From NCBI GenBank assembly GCA_944319885.1, contig CALUFC010000015.1, positions 1-43,763 of the forward strand: a stretch of DNA of 43,763 nt, given 5' to 3'. A model generated the notes under the pieces. That model saw nothing but the letters and a program-made list of their open reading frames with translations. It was not told the DNA's origin and did not search any database. This DNA is from an uncultured Coriobacteriaceae bacterium. Lineage in GTDB: Bacteria; Actinomycetota; Coriobacteriia; Coriobacteriales; Coriobacteriaceae. Both the position numbers and the translations under genes were made by a program. This document shows positions 1 through 8,602 of the stretch, in pieces. Positions within the stretch are counted from its first letter, which is position 1. Each line of letters starts with the position of its first letter.

Positions 1-2177
1 GAGATGTTGATGGTGGTGAGCAGGTCCTCGGCAACCACACGCTCGGACACCACGATGGCGTCCTCGTAGTTGTAGCCTTCCCAGCTCATGTAGGCCACCG
101 TGAGGTTCTGGCCGAGCGCGAGCTCGCCGTGATCGGTCGAGGGACCGTCGGCGATGGGCTGGCCGGCCTGGACCTCGTCGCCCACGCGCACGAGCGGACG
201 GTGGTTGATGCAGGTGGACTGGTTGGAGCGCTGGTACTTGAGCAGCTTGTACTCGTCCAGGCCCTCGGAGCTCTTGATGGTGATCTTCGAAGCGTCGGCG
301 AAGATGACCTCGCCGGCGTGCTTGGCGAGCGTGACCTCGCCGGAGTCGAGCGCGGCGCGGCGCTCCATGCCGGTGCCCACGTAGGGCGCGGCAGGATGCA
401 CCAGCGGCACGGCCTGACGCTGCATGTTCGCGCCCATGAGAGTACGCTTGGCGTCGTCGTGCTCGAGGAACGGAATGAGGGTTGCCGCGACCGAGATCAT
501 CTGGCGCGGGCTCACGTCCATGTAGTCGACATCCTCGACCGGCACGTCGGCGGGCGCGCCGAAAGAGCCGTCGAAGTCGCGGGTGCGGGCCACGATGGTA
601 TGCGGGCGCACCAGCTCGCCCTTGGAATTCACCGTCACGAACTCGTGGGTCTTGGGATCGATCGGCGTGTTGGCCGGGGCGATGATGTGATCCTCTTCCT
701 CGTCAGCCGTCATCCAGTCAACGATGTCGGTGACATGCCCGTTCTCAACGCGGCGATACGGCGCCTCGATGAAGCCGTACTCGTTCACGCGCGCATAGAG
801 GGCGAGCGAGCCGATGAGGCCGATGTTGGGGCCTTCGGGGGTCTCGATCGGGCACATGCGGGCGTAGTGCGAGTTGTGAACGTCGCGGACGGCCGTCGGC
901 ACGTTGGTACGGCGGCTCGAGCCGGACTTGTGGCCCGCAAGGCCGCCGGGGCCGAGCGCGGAGAGACGGCGCTTGTGGGTAAGGCCCGTCAGCGGATTCG
1001 CCTGGTCCATGAACTGGGAAAGCTGCGAGGAGCCGAAGAACTCCTTGATGGCAGCCACGATGGGACGGATGTTGATGAGCGACTGTGGGGTGATCTCGTC
1101 GATATCCTGGGAGCTCATGCGCTCGCGGACGACGCGCTCCATGCGGCTCATGCCGATGCGGAACTGGTTGGCCACCAGCTCGCCCACCGTGCGAACACGG
1201 CGGTTGCCGAAGTGATCGATGTCGTCGGTCTTGAAACCGGGCTCGCCAGCGGCAAGCGCGAGCAGATAGCGCAGGGTGGCGACGATGTCCTCGTCGGTCA
1301 GGATCTGCACGTCCTCACCGGTGGTGAGACCGAGCTTCTTGTTCACCTTGTAGCGGCCCACGCGTGCCAGATCGTAGCGCTGAGCGTTGAAGAGCAGGCC
1401 CTCGAGCAGGCTGCGGGAGGCGTCGACGGTAGGCGGCTCGCCCGGACGCAGGCGGCGATAGATCTCGATGAGGGCGTCCTCGCGGGTGAGCGCGGTATCG
1501 CGCTCGATGGAGCGCTTCACCACATCGGAGTCACCGAGGAGCCCGATGATCTCGTCGTTGGTGACCGCGATGCCAAGGGCGCGCAGGAACATGGTCGCGC
1601 TCTGCTTGCGCTTGCGATCGATGGAAACCACGAGCTGATCGCGCTTGTCGACCTCGAACTCGAGCCATGCACCGCGGGCGGGAATGACCTGCGCCTTGTA
1701 CACACGCTTGCCGCCGTCCATCTCGGAAGAATAGTACACACCGGGCGAACGCACGAGCTGCGAGACCACGATGCGCTCGGTGCCGTTGATGATGAAGGTG
1801 CCCTGCTCGGTCATCATGGGGAAGTCGCCCATGAACACGAGCTGCTCCTTGATCTCACCGGTCTCCTTGTTCGTGAGGCGAACCTCGGTGAGCAGCGGCG
1901 CCTGATAGGTCATGTCCTTCTCGCGGCATTCCTCCACGGTGTGGGAGGGATCGCCGAACTGATGCTCGCCGAAGGTGACCTCGAGCATGTGGTTCTGGCT
2001 CTGGATGGGGCTCGACTCGCGGAACGCTTCGCGCAGACCCTCGCTCATGAACCGCTCGAAGGACTCCTTCTGAACGGAGATGAGGTTGGGCAGCTCCATC
2101 GTAGCCGGGATCTTGCCAAAGTTGAGACGTGTGCGTTCGGTTGGTGTTGCTTGCGGGATGAACGTTGCGTGTGACAC
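1..2177 (-). CDS. rpoB: RNA polymerase beta subunit, 5' part (runs off left edge)
   Basis: Catalytic beta subunit of RNA polymerase. 725 codons are visible; the family is usually about 1,150-1,200 residues, so the C-terminal third lies outside the window. I chose the GTG start at 2177 because GGAGGAAG sits just upstream and the protein then begins [20 protein letters not shown], a normal RpoB N-terminus. The rifampicin-binding cluster is clear: [17 protein letters not shown] followed by [13 protein letters not shown] (about 935-1040). The Asp, His (codon 402) and Ser (codon 407) positions classically changed in resistant mutants are wild-type, so this copy looks rifampicin sensitive at those sites. 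A long open frame on the opposite strand is only a shadow of this gene. The upstream neighbours are a membrane protein gene and galU, not rplL. Confidence 0.98.
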   Translation of the reverse strand, partial: MSHATFIPQATPTERTRLNFGKIPATMELPNLISVQKESFERFMSEGLREAFRESSPIQSQNHMLEVTFGEHQFGDPSHTVEECREKDMTYQAPLLTEVRLTNKETGEIKEQLVFMGDFPMMTEQGTFIINGTERIVVSQLVRSPGVYYSSEMDGGKRVYKAQVIPARGAWLEFEVDKRDQLVVSIDRKRKQSATMFLRALGIAVTNDEIIGLLGDSDVVKRSIERDTALTREDALIEIYRRLRPGEPPTVDASRSLLEGLLFNAQRYDLARVGRYKVNKKLGLTTGEDVQILTDEDIVATLRYLLALAAGEPGFKTDDIDHFGNRRVRTVGELVANQFRIGMSRMERVVRERMSSQDIDEITPQSLINIRPIVAAIKEFFGSSQLSQFMDQANPLTGLTHKRRLSALGPGGLAGHKSGSSRRTNVPTAVRDVHNSHYARMCPIETPEGPNIGLIGSLALYARVNEYGFIEAPYRRVENGHVTDIVDWMTADEEEDHIIAPANTPIDPKTHEFVTVNSKGELVRPHTIVARTRDFDGSFGAPADVPVEDVDYMDVSPRQMISVAATLIPFLEHDDAKRTLMGANMQRQAVPLVHPAAPYVGTGMERRAALDSGEVTLAKHAGEVIFADASKITIKSSEGLDEYKLLKYQRSNQSTCINHRPLVRVGDEVQAGQPIADGPSTDHGELALGQNLTVAYMSWEGYNYEDAIVVSERVVAEDLLTTINI

Positions 2178-2254
2178 CAGGTTCTTCCTCCTTCATTGCG
2201 AAAGGCGGCCTCAAAGCCCGTGCCGGCGCGGCGTGTGACACGCACACCGACAAA

Positions 2255-2275
2255 TCGGGCCTTATATAGCAAAGT
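2255..2275 (-). promoter_or_regulatory. candidate rpoB promoter (extended -10)
   Basis: On the minus strand the sequence TTTGCTATATAAGG gives an extended -10 element (TGC followed by TATATA, about 2263-2268). It lies about 85 bases upstream of the rpoB GTG, in a locally A+T-rich stretch. No good -35 is visible, which is tolerable for an extended -10. A dedicated promoter fits the terminator that separates rpoB from the gene upstream. Confidence 0.4.
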
Positions 2276-2410
2276 ATTAGTTTAGCAATCGACAACCGTT
2301 TAGCAAGAAATCCCTTGACGTGAGCGCGTAGTTGGGGTAGCAAAATTCTTTGCGACCATTCTCCCTGCTTAACCCCATTGAGACGAACAGATGTTCATGG
2401 GTTTTACGTG

Positions 2411-2450
2411 AAGGGGGCGCAGCGACATGCCATCGCTGCGCCCCCTTTGA
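2411..2450 (-). terminator. hairpin terminator after the small membrane protein gene
   Basis: A 15-bp perfect stem (2411-2425 with 2433-2447, core GGGGGCGCAGCGA) with a 7-base loop. It lies 58 bases past the minus-strand stop at 2505. The U-tract is weak on both strands, so it may stop transcription incompletely or mainly protect a 3' end. It separates rpoB from the upstream gene. Confidence 0.65.
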
Positions 2451-2504
2451 TGCGCGTTGTATCGTGCGCCGCCGCTTCAGGACGCCGCACGCGAACGTCG
2501 TACG

Positions 2505-2924
2505 CTAGCTCAAACGGTCCTGGGCCGCCCTGCGCGCCTTCGAGGCGAACACGATGCCCGCAAGCGCCACGCCGGCAAGCACGATGTTGAAGATCATGCT
2601 GCCCGAACCGCCGAACTCGACGAGCGCGATCTCGACGAGATTGCCTACGAGCACAATCGCGGCAAATACGAAGTACGGAATGCCGATCTTCGAGGGCTTG
2701 TTCGCGCCGCCGATGCCGAGCGCCGCCGTGATGAAGTACACGATGCCGGTGATGATGAACAACACGCCGCCAACTTGGGCAGTCAGCACCGGGTCCTCGA
2801 CGCCCTCGACCCCCGCCGCGGCGTCGGCGCCGAAGAGCATGATCGCACCCAGCACGATCTGCACGATGCCCAGCAACGCCATGAGCAGGCTCATCACCTT
2901 GAGAATCTTGCAATCAGAAGACAT
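2505..2924 (-). CDS. small four-helix membrane protein, unknown function
   Basis: 139 residues, not recognised as a named family. Four hydrophobic segments stand out: about residues 14-32 (LMALLGIVQIVLGAIMLFG), 52-72 (VGGVLFIITGIVYFITAALG), 81-103 and 110-130. Short polar loops separate them and the C-terminus is basic (SKARRAAQDRLS), so an integral membrane protein with a cytoplasmic tail is likely. The ATG at 2924 is preceded by GAAAGGAAG. The gene lies between galU and rpoB with a terminator-like hairpin on each side, so it is probably its own transcription unit. No catalytic motif is visible, and I would not assign a function. Confidence 0.8.
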   Translation of the reverse strand: MSSDCKILKVMSLLMALLGIVQIVLGAIMLFGADAAAGVEGVEDPVLTAQVGGVLFIITGIVYFITAALGIGGANKPSKIGIPYFVFAAIVLVGNLVEIALVEFGGSGSMIFNIVLAGVALAGIVFASKARRAAQDRLS

Positions 2925-3029
2925 GAAGCGAGCTTCCTTTCTCGATCCGCGACGTCACCGTACGACGTCGCACAAGATGTCGATGATTATCGGCAAAGCG
3001 TTCTGCACGGTCAAGCGCCCCAACGATAA

Positions 3030-3055
3030 GAGAAAGGGTCGCCGCAGCGACCCCG
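3030..3055 (-). terminator. terminator after galU
   Basis: Minus-strand hairpin GGGTCGC-TGCG-GCGACCC (3036-3042 with 3047-3053) followed by TTTCTCTT. It lies about 30 bases past the galU stop. Confidence 0.7.
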
Positions 3056-3080
3056 TGATACGCATGGTTGTTGAGTGCAT

Positions 3081-3986
3081 CTAGCGCTTGAGGCCGCCGC
3101 GCTCCTCGATCGCGTCCCAGAAGGCGCCGGCGAAGCGCGGGTCGGAGGCGGCCATGAGGGCGTTCGTGGCGATCCAGCCCGAGGGGGTGCCGGTGTCGTA
3201 GCCCGAGAGCGGGTCGATCACGACGGCGTACATGGCCTCGCGCTCGAGCGAGCGCTCCATGGCGTCGGTGAGCTGGATCTCGCCGCCGGCGCCGGGGGCC
3301 TGGTCCTCGAGCAGGTCCATGACGAGCGGCGAGAGCAGGTAGCGGCCCACGATGTAGAGGTTCGAGGGGGCGTCGGCGGGCGAGGGCTTCTCGACCATGC
3401 CCGAGACGCGCCACACCGCGCCCGGCTCGTCGTCGGCGGCGCCCTCCGCGCCGGGCAGCGAGTCGATGCGCTCGCCGGCCACCACGCCGTAGCGCGAGAC
3501 CTCCTCGGGGGCGCAGGGCGCCACCGCGACCACGCTCGCGCCGCCGTGGGAGCGGCTCACCTCGAGCATCCTCGTGCAGATGTCGCGCGCCGGGACCACG
3601 TAGTCGCCGAGCAGCACCAGGAAGCTCTCGCCGGCGACGGCGTCGGCGGCCGAGCGGATGGCGTGCCCGAGGCCGTTGGGCTTGTACTGGAAGCGGAAGT
3701 CCACCGGCAGCGCGCCGGCCTCCGCCACCGCGGCGGCGTAGGCGTCCTTGCCGCGCGAGCGCAGCAGCTGCTCGAGGGCGGTGTCGGGCTGGAAGTACGA
3801 GAGGAGCTCGGGCTTGTTGGGGCTCGTCACGACGATGGCGTCGGTCACCTCCGCGGGCTCGAGGGCCTCCTCCACCACGTACTGGATGACCGGCTTGTCG
3901 AGGACCGGCAGCATCTCCTTGGGGGTGCACTTGGTGGACGGGAGGAAGCGGGTGCCGAGACCCGCGGCGGGGATGATGGCCTTCAT
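3081..3986 (-). CDS. galU: UTP--glucose-1-phosphate uridylyltransferase
   Basis: Makes UDP-glucose from glucose-1-phosphate and UTP for cell-surface glycans. 301 residues, the usual length. The N-terminal nucleotide-binding signature MKAIIPAAGLGTRFLPSTK followed by CTPKEMLPVLDKP is textbook GalU, and GEIQLTDAM near the C-terminal third also fits. The frame stays open further upstream, but the ATG at 3986 with AAAGGA in front matches the family N-terminus exactly. The gene has its own terminator and lies between rplL and rpoB, an unusual place. Its base composition is extreme: positions 3241-3300 are 78% G+C by hand count, against 67% at 4381-4440 in rplL. Confidence 0.97.
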   Translation of the reverse strand: MKAIIPAAGLGTRFLPSTKCTPKEMLPVLDKPVIQYVVEEALEPAEVTDAIVVTSPNKPELLSYFQPDTALEQLLRSRGKDAYAAAVAEAGALPVDFRFQYKPNGLGHAIRSAADAVAGESFLVLLGDYVVPARDICTRMLEVSRSHGGASVVAVAPCAPEEVSRYGVVAGERIDSLPGAEGAADDEPGAVWRVSGMVEKPSPADAPSNLYIVGRYLLSPLVMDLLEDQAPGAGGEIQLTDAMERSLEREAMYAVVIDPLSGYDTGTPSGWIATNALMAASDPRFAGAFWDAIEERGGLKR

Positions 3987-4041
3987 GGTGTTCCTTTCGA
4001 GGGGGCGCGCGCGGCGCCTGGATTCGTTCACATGCTCACAT

Positions 4042-4053
4042 ACCACATGTGGT
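4042..4053. promoter_or_regulatory. palindrome upstream of galU, possible operator
   Basis: Perfect 12-bp palindrome ACCACATGTGGT in the galU upstream region. The role as a regulator site is inferred only from symmetry and position; I do not recognise a cognate regulator. Confidence 0.3.
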
Positions 4054-4224
4054 GCGAACGGTCGACATACGCGTACGCGCAGCATCTTAGCGCGTCGAAG
4101 CATGATCTTCAGCCGAGTCAAGCAAACTCCAAGGGAATGCCGCAACCCTACCGTGTGACCGGTACCATAATCCGCGCGAACGGAGCCACCGCGCCGCGAC
4201 ACCCCTCCGCGCGCCCCGTCGCAA

Positions 4225-4255
4225 CAAAAAAGGCGGAGCCCCGAAGGACCCCGCC
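4225..4255 (-). terminator. strong intrinsic terminator of the rplJL unit
   Basis: Minus-strand hairpin with a 10-bp stem (GGCGGGGTCC pairing GGGCTCCGCC, two G-U pairs), a TTCG tetraloop and a TTTTTT tract. This is the clearest intrinsic terminator in the window. It should end the ribosomal protein transcript before galU. Confidence 0.92.
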
Positions 4256-4303
4256 CGTGCGACGCATGATCGCGCAGTGGCAGGCTCATGGCCTGCGCAT
4301 AAA

Positions 4304-4684
4304 CTACTTGAGGGAGACAGCAGCGCCAGCAGCCTCGAGCTTCTCCTTGGCGGCCTCGGCGTCCTCCTTCTTGACACCCTCGAGCACGGCCTTGGGAGCG
4401 CTCTCGACGACCTCCTTGGCCTCCTTGAGACCAAGGCTGGTGAGCTCGCGCACGACCTTGATGACCTGGATCTTGTTGTCGCCGAAGCCCTCGAGCACGA
4501 CGTCAAACTCGGTCTTCTCCTCCTCCTCGGCAGCGCCGGCAGCCGGGCCAGCAGCCACGACGGCGGCGGGAGCAGCGGCGGAAACGCCGAAGGTGTCCTC
4601 GATGGCCTTGACGAGCTCGGAAGCCTCGAGCAGGGTCATCTCTTTCAGAGCCTCAATGATCTCCTCGTTGGTAAGCTTAGCCAT
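4304..4684 (-). CDS. rplL: 50S ribosomal protein L7/L12
   Basis: Stalk protein that recruits translation factors to the ribosome. 126 residues with the expected plan: an N-terminal dimerisation helix region ([20 protein letters not shown]), an Ala-rich hinge (about residues 35-55), and the C-terminal factor-binding domain ([20 protein letters not shown], then [14 protein letters not shown]). The start at 4684 has AAAGGAT upstream. It follows rplJ by 112 bases in the same direction, and the pair is closed by a strong terminator. Confidence 0.98.
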   Translation of the reverse strand: MAKLTNEEIIEALKEMTLLEASELVKAIEDTFGVSAAAPAAVVAAGPAAGAAEEEEKTEFDVVLEGFGDNKIQVIKVVRELTSLGLKEAKEVVESAPKAVLEGVKKEDAEAAKEKLEAAGAAVSLK

Positions 4685-4796
4685 GATGCTAATCCTTTCG
4701 GTTCTCGCGTCTTAACGCGACGCGGGTTCAAAACAATGTGAGCGTTGCGGCGCGCGGCGCCGCATAGGGCGGCGGATTGCTCCGCCACAAGGTGCC

Positions 4797-5318
4797 TTAA
4801 GCAGCCTTCTGCTCGGAGATCTGAGAGATCTGGCGAGCAAGACCAGAGGACACGCCGTTGACGCAGACCGCGATATCGCGAGCGAAGCCGTTGATGAGAC
4901 CGGCGATCTGGCCGAGCAGCTGATCCTTGGTCGGCAGGTCGGCGATGGCCTGAACCTCCTCGGCGGACACTGCGTTGCCCTCGGAGATACCACCCTTGAT
5001 CTCGAGCACGCCCTTGGACTTGCTCGCGAACTCCTTGAGCGCCTTAGCGGGCTCGACGGGCTCGTTCTCGTAGAAGACATACGCCAGCGGACCGGCGAGA
5101 ATCTCATCGATCGCGGGCTGGTTCTGGTTCTTGAGCGCCAGGCGAACAAGGTTGTTCTTGTACACCTTCATCTCGGCGCCAACCTCGCGAAGCTGATGAC
5201 GGAGCTCCTGGGCCTGCTTCACGGTGAGACCGTTGTAGCTGACCACGAACACACCGTTGTTGGCCTCGATGCGGGACTCGATCTCGGCGACCTTGTCGAT
5301 CTTGTACTGTTGCGGCAT
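4797..5318 (-). CDS. rplJ: 50S ribosomal protein L10
   Basis: Anchors the L7/L12 dimers to the large ribosomal subunit. 173 residues, starting MPQQYKIDKVAEIESRIEAN, with the typical NGVFVVSYNGLTVKQAQELR segment and a C-terminal helix for L12 binding. The ATG at 5318 follows AAGGAGGTGCAACGTAA, a strong ribosome-binding site. It is the first gene of the rplJ-rplL unit, with a promoter near 5531-5561 and a roughly 205-base leader containing a terminator-like hairpin. No rplK/rplA is present upstream. Confidence 0.98.
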   Translation of the reverse strand: MPQQYKIDKVAEIESRIEANNGVFVVSYNGLTVKQAQELRHQLREVGAEMKVYKNNLVRLALKNQNQPAIDEILAGPLAYVFYENEPVEPAKALKEFASKSKGVLEIKGGISEGNAVSAEEVQAIADLPTKDQLLGQIAGLINGFARDIAVCVNGVSSGLARQISQISEQKAA

Positions 5319-5530
5319 TTACGTTGCACCTCCTTCATCTTTTTCCGGGCACGACCCCAAAGCAGAGGGACGGGGATGCCTCGAAAAAAGAACCCCCGTG
5401 CTGCGAAGAGCGACGGGGGCGAGAAGGCAAATCAACTCGACCACCTCGGCTGGCGGGAATCCCCTTTGAGCCTTGGGTCTCCCCTCGGCACCGGCTGTCT
5501 CTGGCAGCGGGTTCGTGCGTGAACCATGGG
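5319..5530 (-). promoter_or_regulatory. L10-type ribosomal protein leader with internal terminator
   Basis: A roughly 205-base untranslated leader between the promoter and rplJ. It contains a hairpin CCCCCGT...ACGGGGG (5393-5399 with 5413-5419, with an added GCT/AGC extension) followed on the minus strand by TTCTTTTTT (5384-5392). A terminator inside the leader, with no gene before it, implies attenuation. Feedback by L10(L12)4 is the known pattern for such leaders. The L10-binding fold itself was not verified here. Confidence 0.6.
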
Positions 5531-5561
5531 ATAGTATGGCGGCGCGGGGCGAACGCGTCAA
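5531..5561 (-). promoter_or_regulatory. promoter for rplJ-rplL
   Basis: Minus strand: TTGACG (5556-5561), 17-base spacer, CATACT (5533-5538). An overlapping TACTAT (5531-5536) is an alternative -10 with a 19-base spacer. It is placed correctly for a roughly 205-base leader. Confidence 0.6.
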
Positions 5562-6056
5562 GCTTTCCCGCTGGCAAACTCGCATCCGCGCGTTTTATCA
5601 CGGCAAATTCACACGACAGCAACGAGTCTGCCACCCCTAGAAATGCTGTCTTCCAAGCATCATATCCCCCGCCGCACGTGGATATCGCTGCAGGCGTTTC
5701 ACTCGTATTCTGGGCGCAAGATGAGCACGTTCGTGCACTTTCGCCATGCGCGGCGGCATATACAAATGCTATGCGATCACAATCATATGCGAAGTGTGGA
5801 CGTTTTTCTCTTGTGTTCGATGAGCAGCACTCAACGGGCCATCGTTTCCGCAGGATTTCTTCTCTCTGCGCAATGGTCTTCCGCACGCGTCGCAAGAAAC
5901 GTCCACACTTCGCATATGATCCTAAATTACTGTCATTTTATTGGCGCTACTACAGCCTACTCACTTCCGAACATCCCGCTATCGCTCGAACCAAATCGAA
6001 TTGTGAAAGAATGGATGCATCGGCAAACGGCAACCGCACGCAATGAGAGGGCGGTC
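5562..6056. other. lower-G+C gap upstream of the ABC exporter
   Basis: About 490 bases without a convincing gene. Positions 5921-5980 are 45% G+C by hand count, far below the neighbours. The exporter frame stays open through it, but the translation is not protein-like. It contains the long inverted repeat at 5782-5920 and small local hairpins such as GCACGTTCGTGC. It may be a degraded insertion or a regulatory region. Confidence 0.5.
5782..5920. repeat. 24-bp perfect inverted repeat around a 91-bp interior
   Basis: Arms at 5782-5805 and 5897-5920 are exact reverse complements (core CATATGCGAAGTGTGGACG). The interior encodes nothing recognisable, and I see no target-site duplication in the flanks. 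It lies 137 bases upstream of the ABC exporter start. It could be a small non-autonomous element, an invertible segment, or a structured RNA. Confidence 0.75.
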
Positions 6057-7862
6057 ATGGCAAAACAAGCACCTAACCACCGCAAGGCTTCAACCACGCT
6101 GCGCACGCTGCACTATTTCTGGGGCGTCACGCGCATTCAGTTCCCCATGTTCGTGCTCGATGTCGCCGTTACGCTGGGTTACGTGTTTTTTCTCACGTTT
6201 GCGAGCCCACTCATCGTAGGCCGCATCGTCGACATGGTTGGAGCAGGAAGTGTGGGCGCAGATGAGGTATTCACCGCATTCGGCCCTGCCATCGCGGCGC
6301 TCGTCGGCGTGAACATCGCCGGGCAGGTATGCAGCAAGTTGCAAGATTACGCCTGCGCCAAGCTCGAGATTCGCGCCGGATACGAGCTCGGACGACAGGC
6401 GTTCGACACGCTCTCCAACCAATCGATGACGTTCCATACCAATCAATTTGGCGGCGCCCTTGTCAGCTCGACGCAGAAGTTCATCTCTGCCTACAGCTTG
6501 CTCATGGACAATTTCACCTACTCAGCACTCCCCACCGCCGCCACCGCCGTGCTTACGGTCTGCATGCTTGCACCGCTCGCACCGGCGTATGTTGCCGTGC
6601 TCGCGGTGGTGCTCGTTGCCTATGTGGCAATTGTTTTCAAGCTGTATCGCAAGATCTTACCCATCAACGCCGCGGCCAGCGCGGCGCAGAACCGGCTCTC
6701 AGGCGAGTTATCTGATTCGATCACCAACATCCTCGCGGTGAAAACTGCTGGTCGCGAGGCATACGAGCAGGGGCTCTTCGAAACGGCGAATCAAGAGGTG
6801 AAGGCTGCCGACAGCAAGCGCATGCAGCGCACCGTGAAAACCGGTGCAGTCACAAGCTCGCTCATCGTAGCCATGATGGCGCTCGTAGCGGTGTTCATCG
6901 CCGGCGGCAACGCGTGGTTTGGGATCTCGGCGGGCACGCTCGTCATGATGTTCACCTACACCAATTCGCTCACCGGCCGCTTCAACATGCTGTCGCAGAT
7001 GTTCCAGCAGATCAACCGCGCCTTCGGAGAGGCGCACGACCTCACGGTGGCACTCGACGAGCCACGCTTGGTCGACGACGACCCGCACGCGCCCGATCTC
7101 ACCGTGACATCGGGGACGGTTGACTTTCACGACGTCAACTTCAGCTATGCCGATGCGGGCGAGCACGACACCGTGTTCCGCGATTTCAGCCTGCATATCC
7201 CCGCCGGGCAGCGCGTGGGCCTTGTTGGCCGCTCGGGCTCCGGCAAAACCACGCTCACCACGCTGCTGCTGCGCCTGGCAGACCTTGCCGGCGGCTCCAT
7301 TGAAATCGACGGACAGGACATCGCGCACGTGAGCCAGGTGAGCCTGCGCCAGCATATCGCCTACGTGCCGCAGGAGCCGCTGCTGTTCCACCGAACGATC
7401 CGCGAGAATATCGCCTACGGCAGACCCGACGCCACTGAGGAGGACATCGTGCGCGCAGCACGCGAAGCGAATGCGCTCGAGTTCATCGAACGGCTGCCGC
7501 GCGGACTCGATACGCAGGTGGGCGAACGCGGCGTGAAGCTCTCGGGCGGGCAGCGCCAGCGCGTGGCGATTGCACGCGCGCTGCTCATGGATGCACCGAT
7601 TCTCGTGCTCGACGAGGCAACGAGCGCGCTCGACTCGGAGAGCGAGAAGCTCATCCAGGACGCCCTCGCGCGCCTCATGCGTGGACGCACCTCGCTGGTG
7701 ATCGCGCACCGCCTCTCGACGGTCGCCGCACTCGACCGCATCGTGGTCATTTGCGATGGCGAGATCGTGGAAGACGGCACGCACGCCGAGCTTGTGCAGG
7801 CAGATGGCGAGTACGCGCATCTGTGGAACCGCCAGTCGGGCGCGTTTTTGGGAGGCGAGTGA
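6057..7862 (+). CDS. ABC exporter half-transporter (fused membrane and ATPase domains)
   Basis: 601 residues with the MsbA/LmrA-type plan: a transmembrane exporter domain (about 25-320) fused to an ATPase domain (about 350-600). It probably works as a homodimer moving a lipid, peptide or drug outward; the substrate is unknown. Walker A GRSGSGKTT (391-399), signature LSGGQ (495-499), Walker B ILVLDE (515-520) and switch His551 are intact, so it should be an active ATPase. I chose the ATG at 6057 after AGAGGGCGGTC; upstream codons are not protein-like. The next gene starts one base after its stop, so they are co-expressed. An inverted repeat sits in the upstream region. Confidence 0.93.
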   Translation: MAKQAPNHRKASTTLRTLHYFWGVTRIQFPMFVLDVAVTLGYVFFLTFASPLIVGRIVDMVGAGSVGADEVFTAFGPAIAALVGVNIAGQVCSKLQDYACAKLEIRAGYELGRQAFDTLSNQSMTFHTNQFGGALVSSTQKFISAYSLLMDNFTYSALPTAATAVLTVCMLAPLAPAYVAVLAVVLVAYVAIVFKLYRKILPINAAASAAQNRLSGELSDSITNILAVKTAGREAYEQGLFETANQEVKAADSKRMQRTVKTGAVTSSLIVAMMALVAVFIAGGNAWFGISAGTLVMMFTYTNSLTGRFNMLSQMFQQINRAFGEAHDLTVALDEPRLVDDDPHAPDLTVTSGTVDFHDVNFSYADAGEHDTVFRDFSLHIPAGQRVGLVGRSGSGKTTLTTLLLRLADLAGGSIEIDGQDIAHVSQVSLRQHIAYVPQEPLLFHRTIRENIAYGRPDATEEDIVRAAREANALEFIERLPRGLDTQVGERGVKLSGGQRQRVAIARALLMDAPILVLDEATSALDSESEKLIQDALARLMRGRTSLVIAHRLSTVAALDRIVVICDGEIVEDGTHAELVQADGEYAHLWNRQSGAFLGGE

Positions 7863-7863
7863 C

Positions 7864-8586
7864 GTGCCGGCGCGGCGCACCGCACCGCACACGCCGCGCG
7901 GCTGCTGGCTCGCCGCAGCCGAACGCGACAACGACGCCGCAGGCAGCGCGGCAGCACGCCTTGTGCTCGACGATCTTGCCGACGCGCTCGCCGCCTATGA
8001 GCGCATTTCCGCGGTACGCACAAACACCCCGGTGGCGCACATCCCCTGTACCCACCTCACGATACGCGGCGCAAGCCTTTGCAAAGGCGCCCATCCCCTC
8101 ATCGCACCAGATGCCCTTGTGATCGCCGGCGCCATCGCGGCAGATAGCACGTCGCATGACTTGCTTGCTCGAACGCTGCAGCAGCTTGCCAAGATGGCGC
8201 CGCTAACCAGCGAGGCGTGCGCGTGGGGCATCGCCTTGGGCCCCGGCGACGATCTCTCCGCTTGCCGAGACGAGCTTTTAAGCCTCCAGACAGCATGTGC
8301 TGCGGTGGGAATCAGGTGGTGCGGCGGCATCCTGATCCCCGATGGCACCATGCTGCCCGCCCTCATGCGAAGCCCCCGGCTCGGCGCGTTTCGCCGCCCG
8401 CTCTCGGAAAGCATCGACCGCCTCATCGCTGCGCTGCGCCTCGGCCGCAGCATCGCCGAGCTCGACCGCATACTCGATGCCCCCAACACCCGGCAACACC
8501 GCGGGAGCGTCCCGGCAGCCAGGCCCGCCGATATCATCGAGGTGCAGAGAACCCTCTCTTGGAAGCTCTTTGCCCGCCTGCACTGA
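7864..8586 (+). CDS. small protein, possibly flavodoxin/FMN-reductase-like
   Basis: 240 residues from a GTG at 7864 that lies one base after the exporter stop and nine bases after GGAGG; tight coupling supports this start. The family is uncertain. The C-terminal half (AVGIRWCGGILIPDGTMLP, then RRPLSESIDRLIAALRLG) resembles the end of NADPH-dependent FMN reductase-like proteins. The expected N-terminal flavin-binding loop is not obvious, so it may be a degenerate member without a bound cofactor. It ends 16 bases from the convergent glycosylase gene. Its coupling to the exporter suggests a shared role, but nothing in the sequence says which. Confidence 0.65.
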   Translation: MPARRTAPHTPRGCWLAAAERDNDAAGSAAARLVLDDLADALAAYERISAVRTNTPVAHIPCTHLTIRGASLCKGAHPLIAPDALVIAGAIAADSTSHDLLARTLQQLAKMAPLTSEACAWGIALGPGDDLSACRDELLSLQTACAAVGIRWCGGILIPDGTMLPALMRSPRLGAFRRPLSESIDRLIAALRLGRSIAELDRILDAPNTRQHRGSVPAARPADIIEVQRTLSWKLFARLH

Positions 8587-8602
8587 TAGCTGAAGACATC
8601 TC

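Larger units (their letters stand above)
2178..2504. other. rpoB leader and upstream gap
   Basis: Non-coding stretch between the small membrane protein gene and rpoB. It holds the rpoB ribosome-binding site and leader, the extended -10 near 2263, and a strong hairpin at 2411-2447. I see nothing else convincing in it. Confidence 0.6.
3987..4303. other. galU upstream region
   Basis: Holds the rplL terminator (4225-4255) and the galU 5' region. A perfect 12-bp palindrome ACCACATGTGGT at 4042-4053 lies about 56 bases upstream of the galU start and could be an operator. No gene is visible. Confidence 0.5.

Noticed and set aside
129-2174. 681-codon open frame on the plus strand
   Set aside because: It is the antisense shadow of rpoB; composition is low-complexity Ala/Gly/His/Arg and matches no family.
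5643-6056. 138-codon upstream extension of the ABC exporter
   Set aside because: The translation is not protein-like, crosses the inverted repeat, and a good start with a ribosome-binding site exists at 6057.
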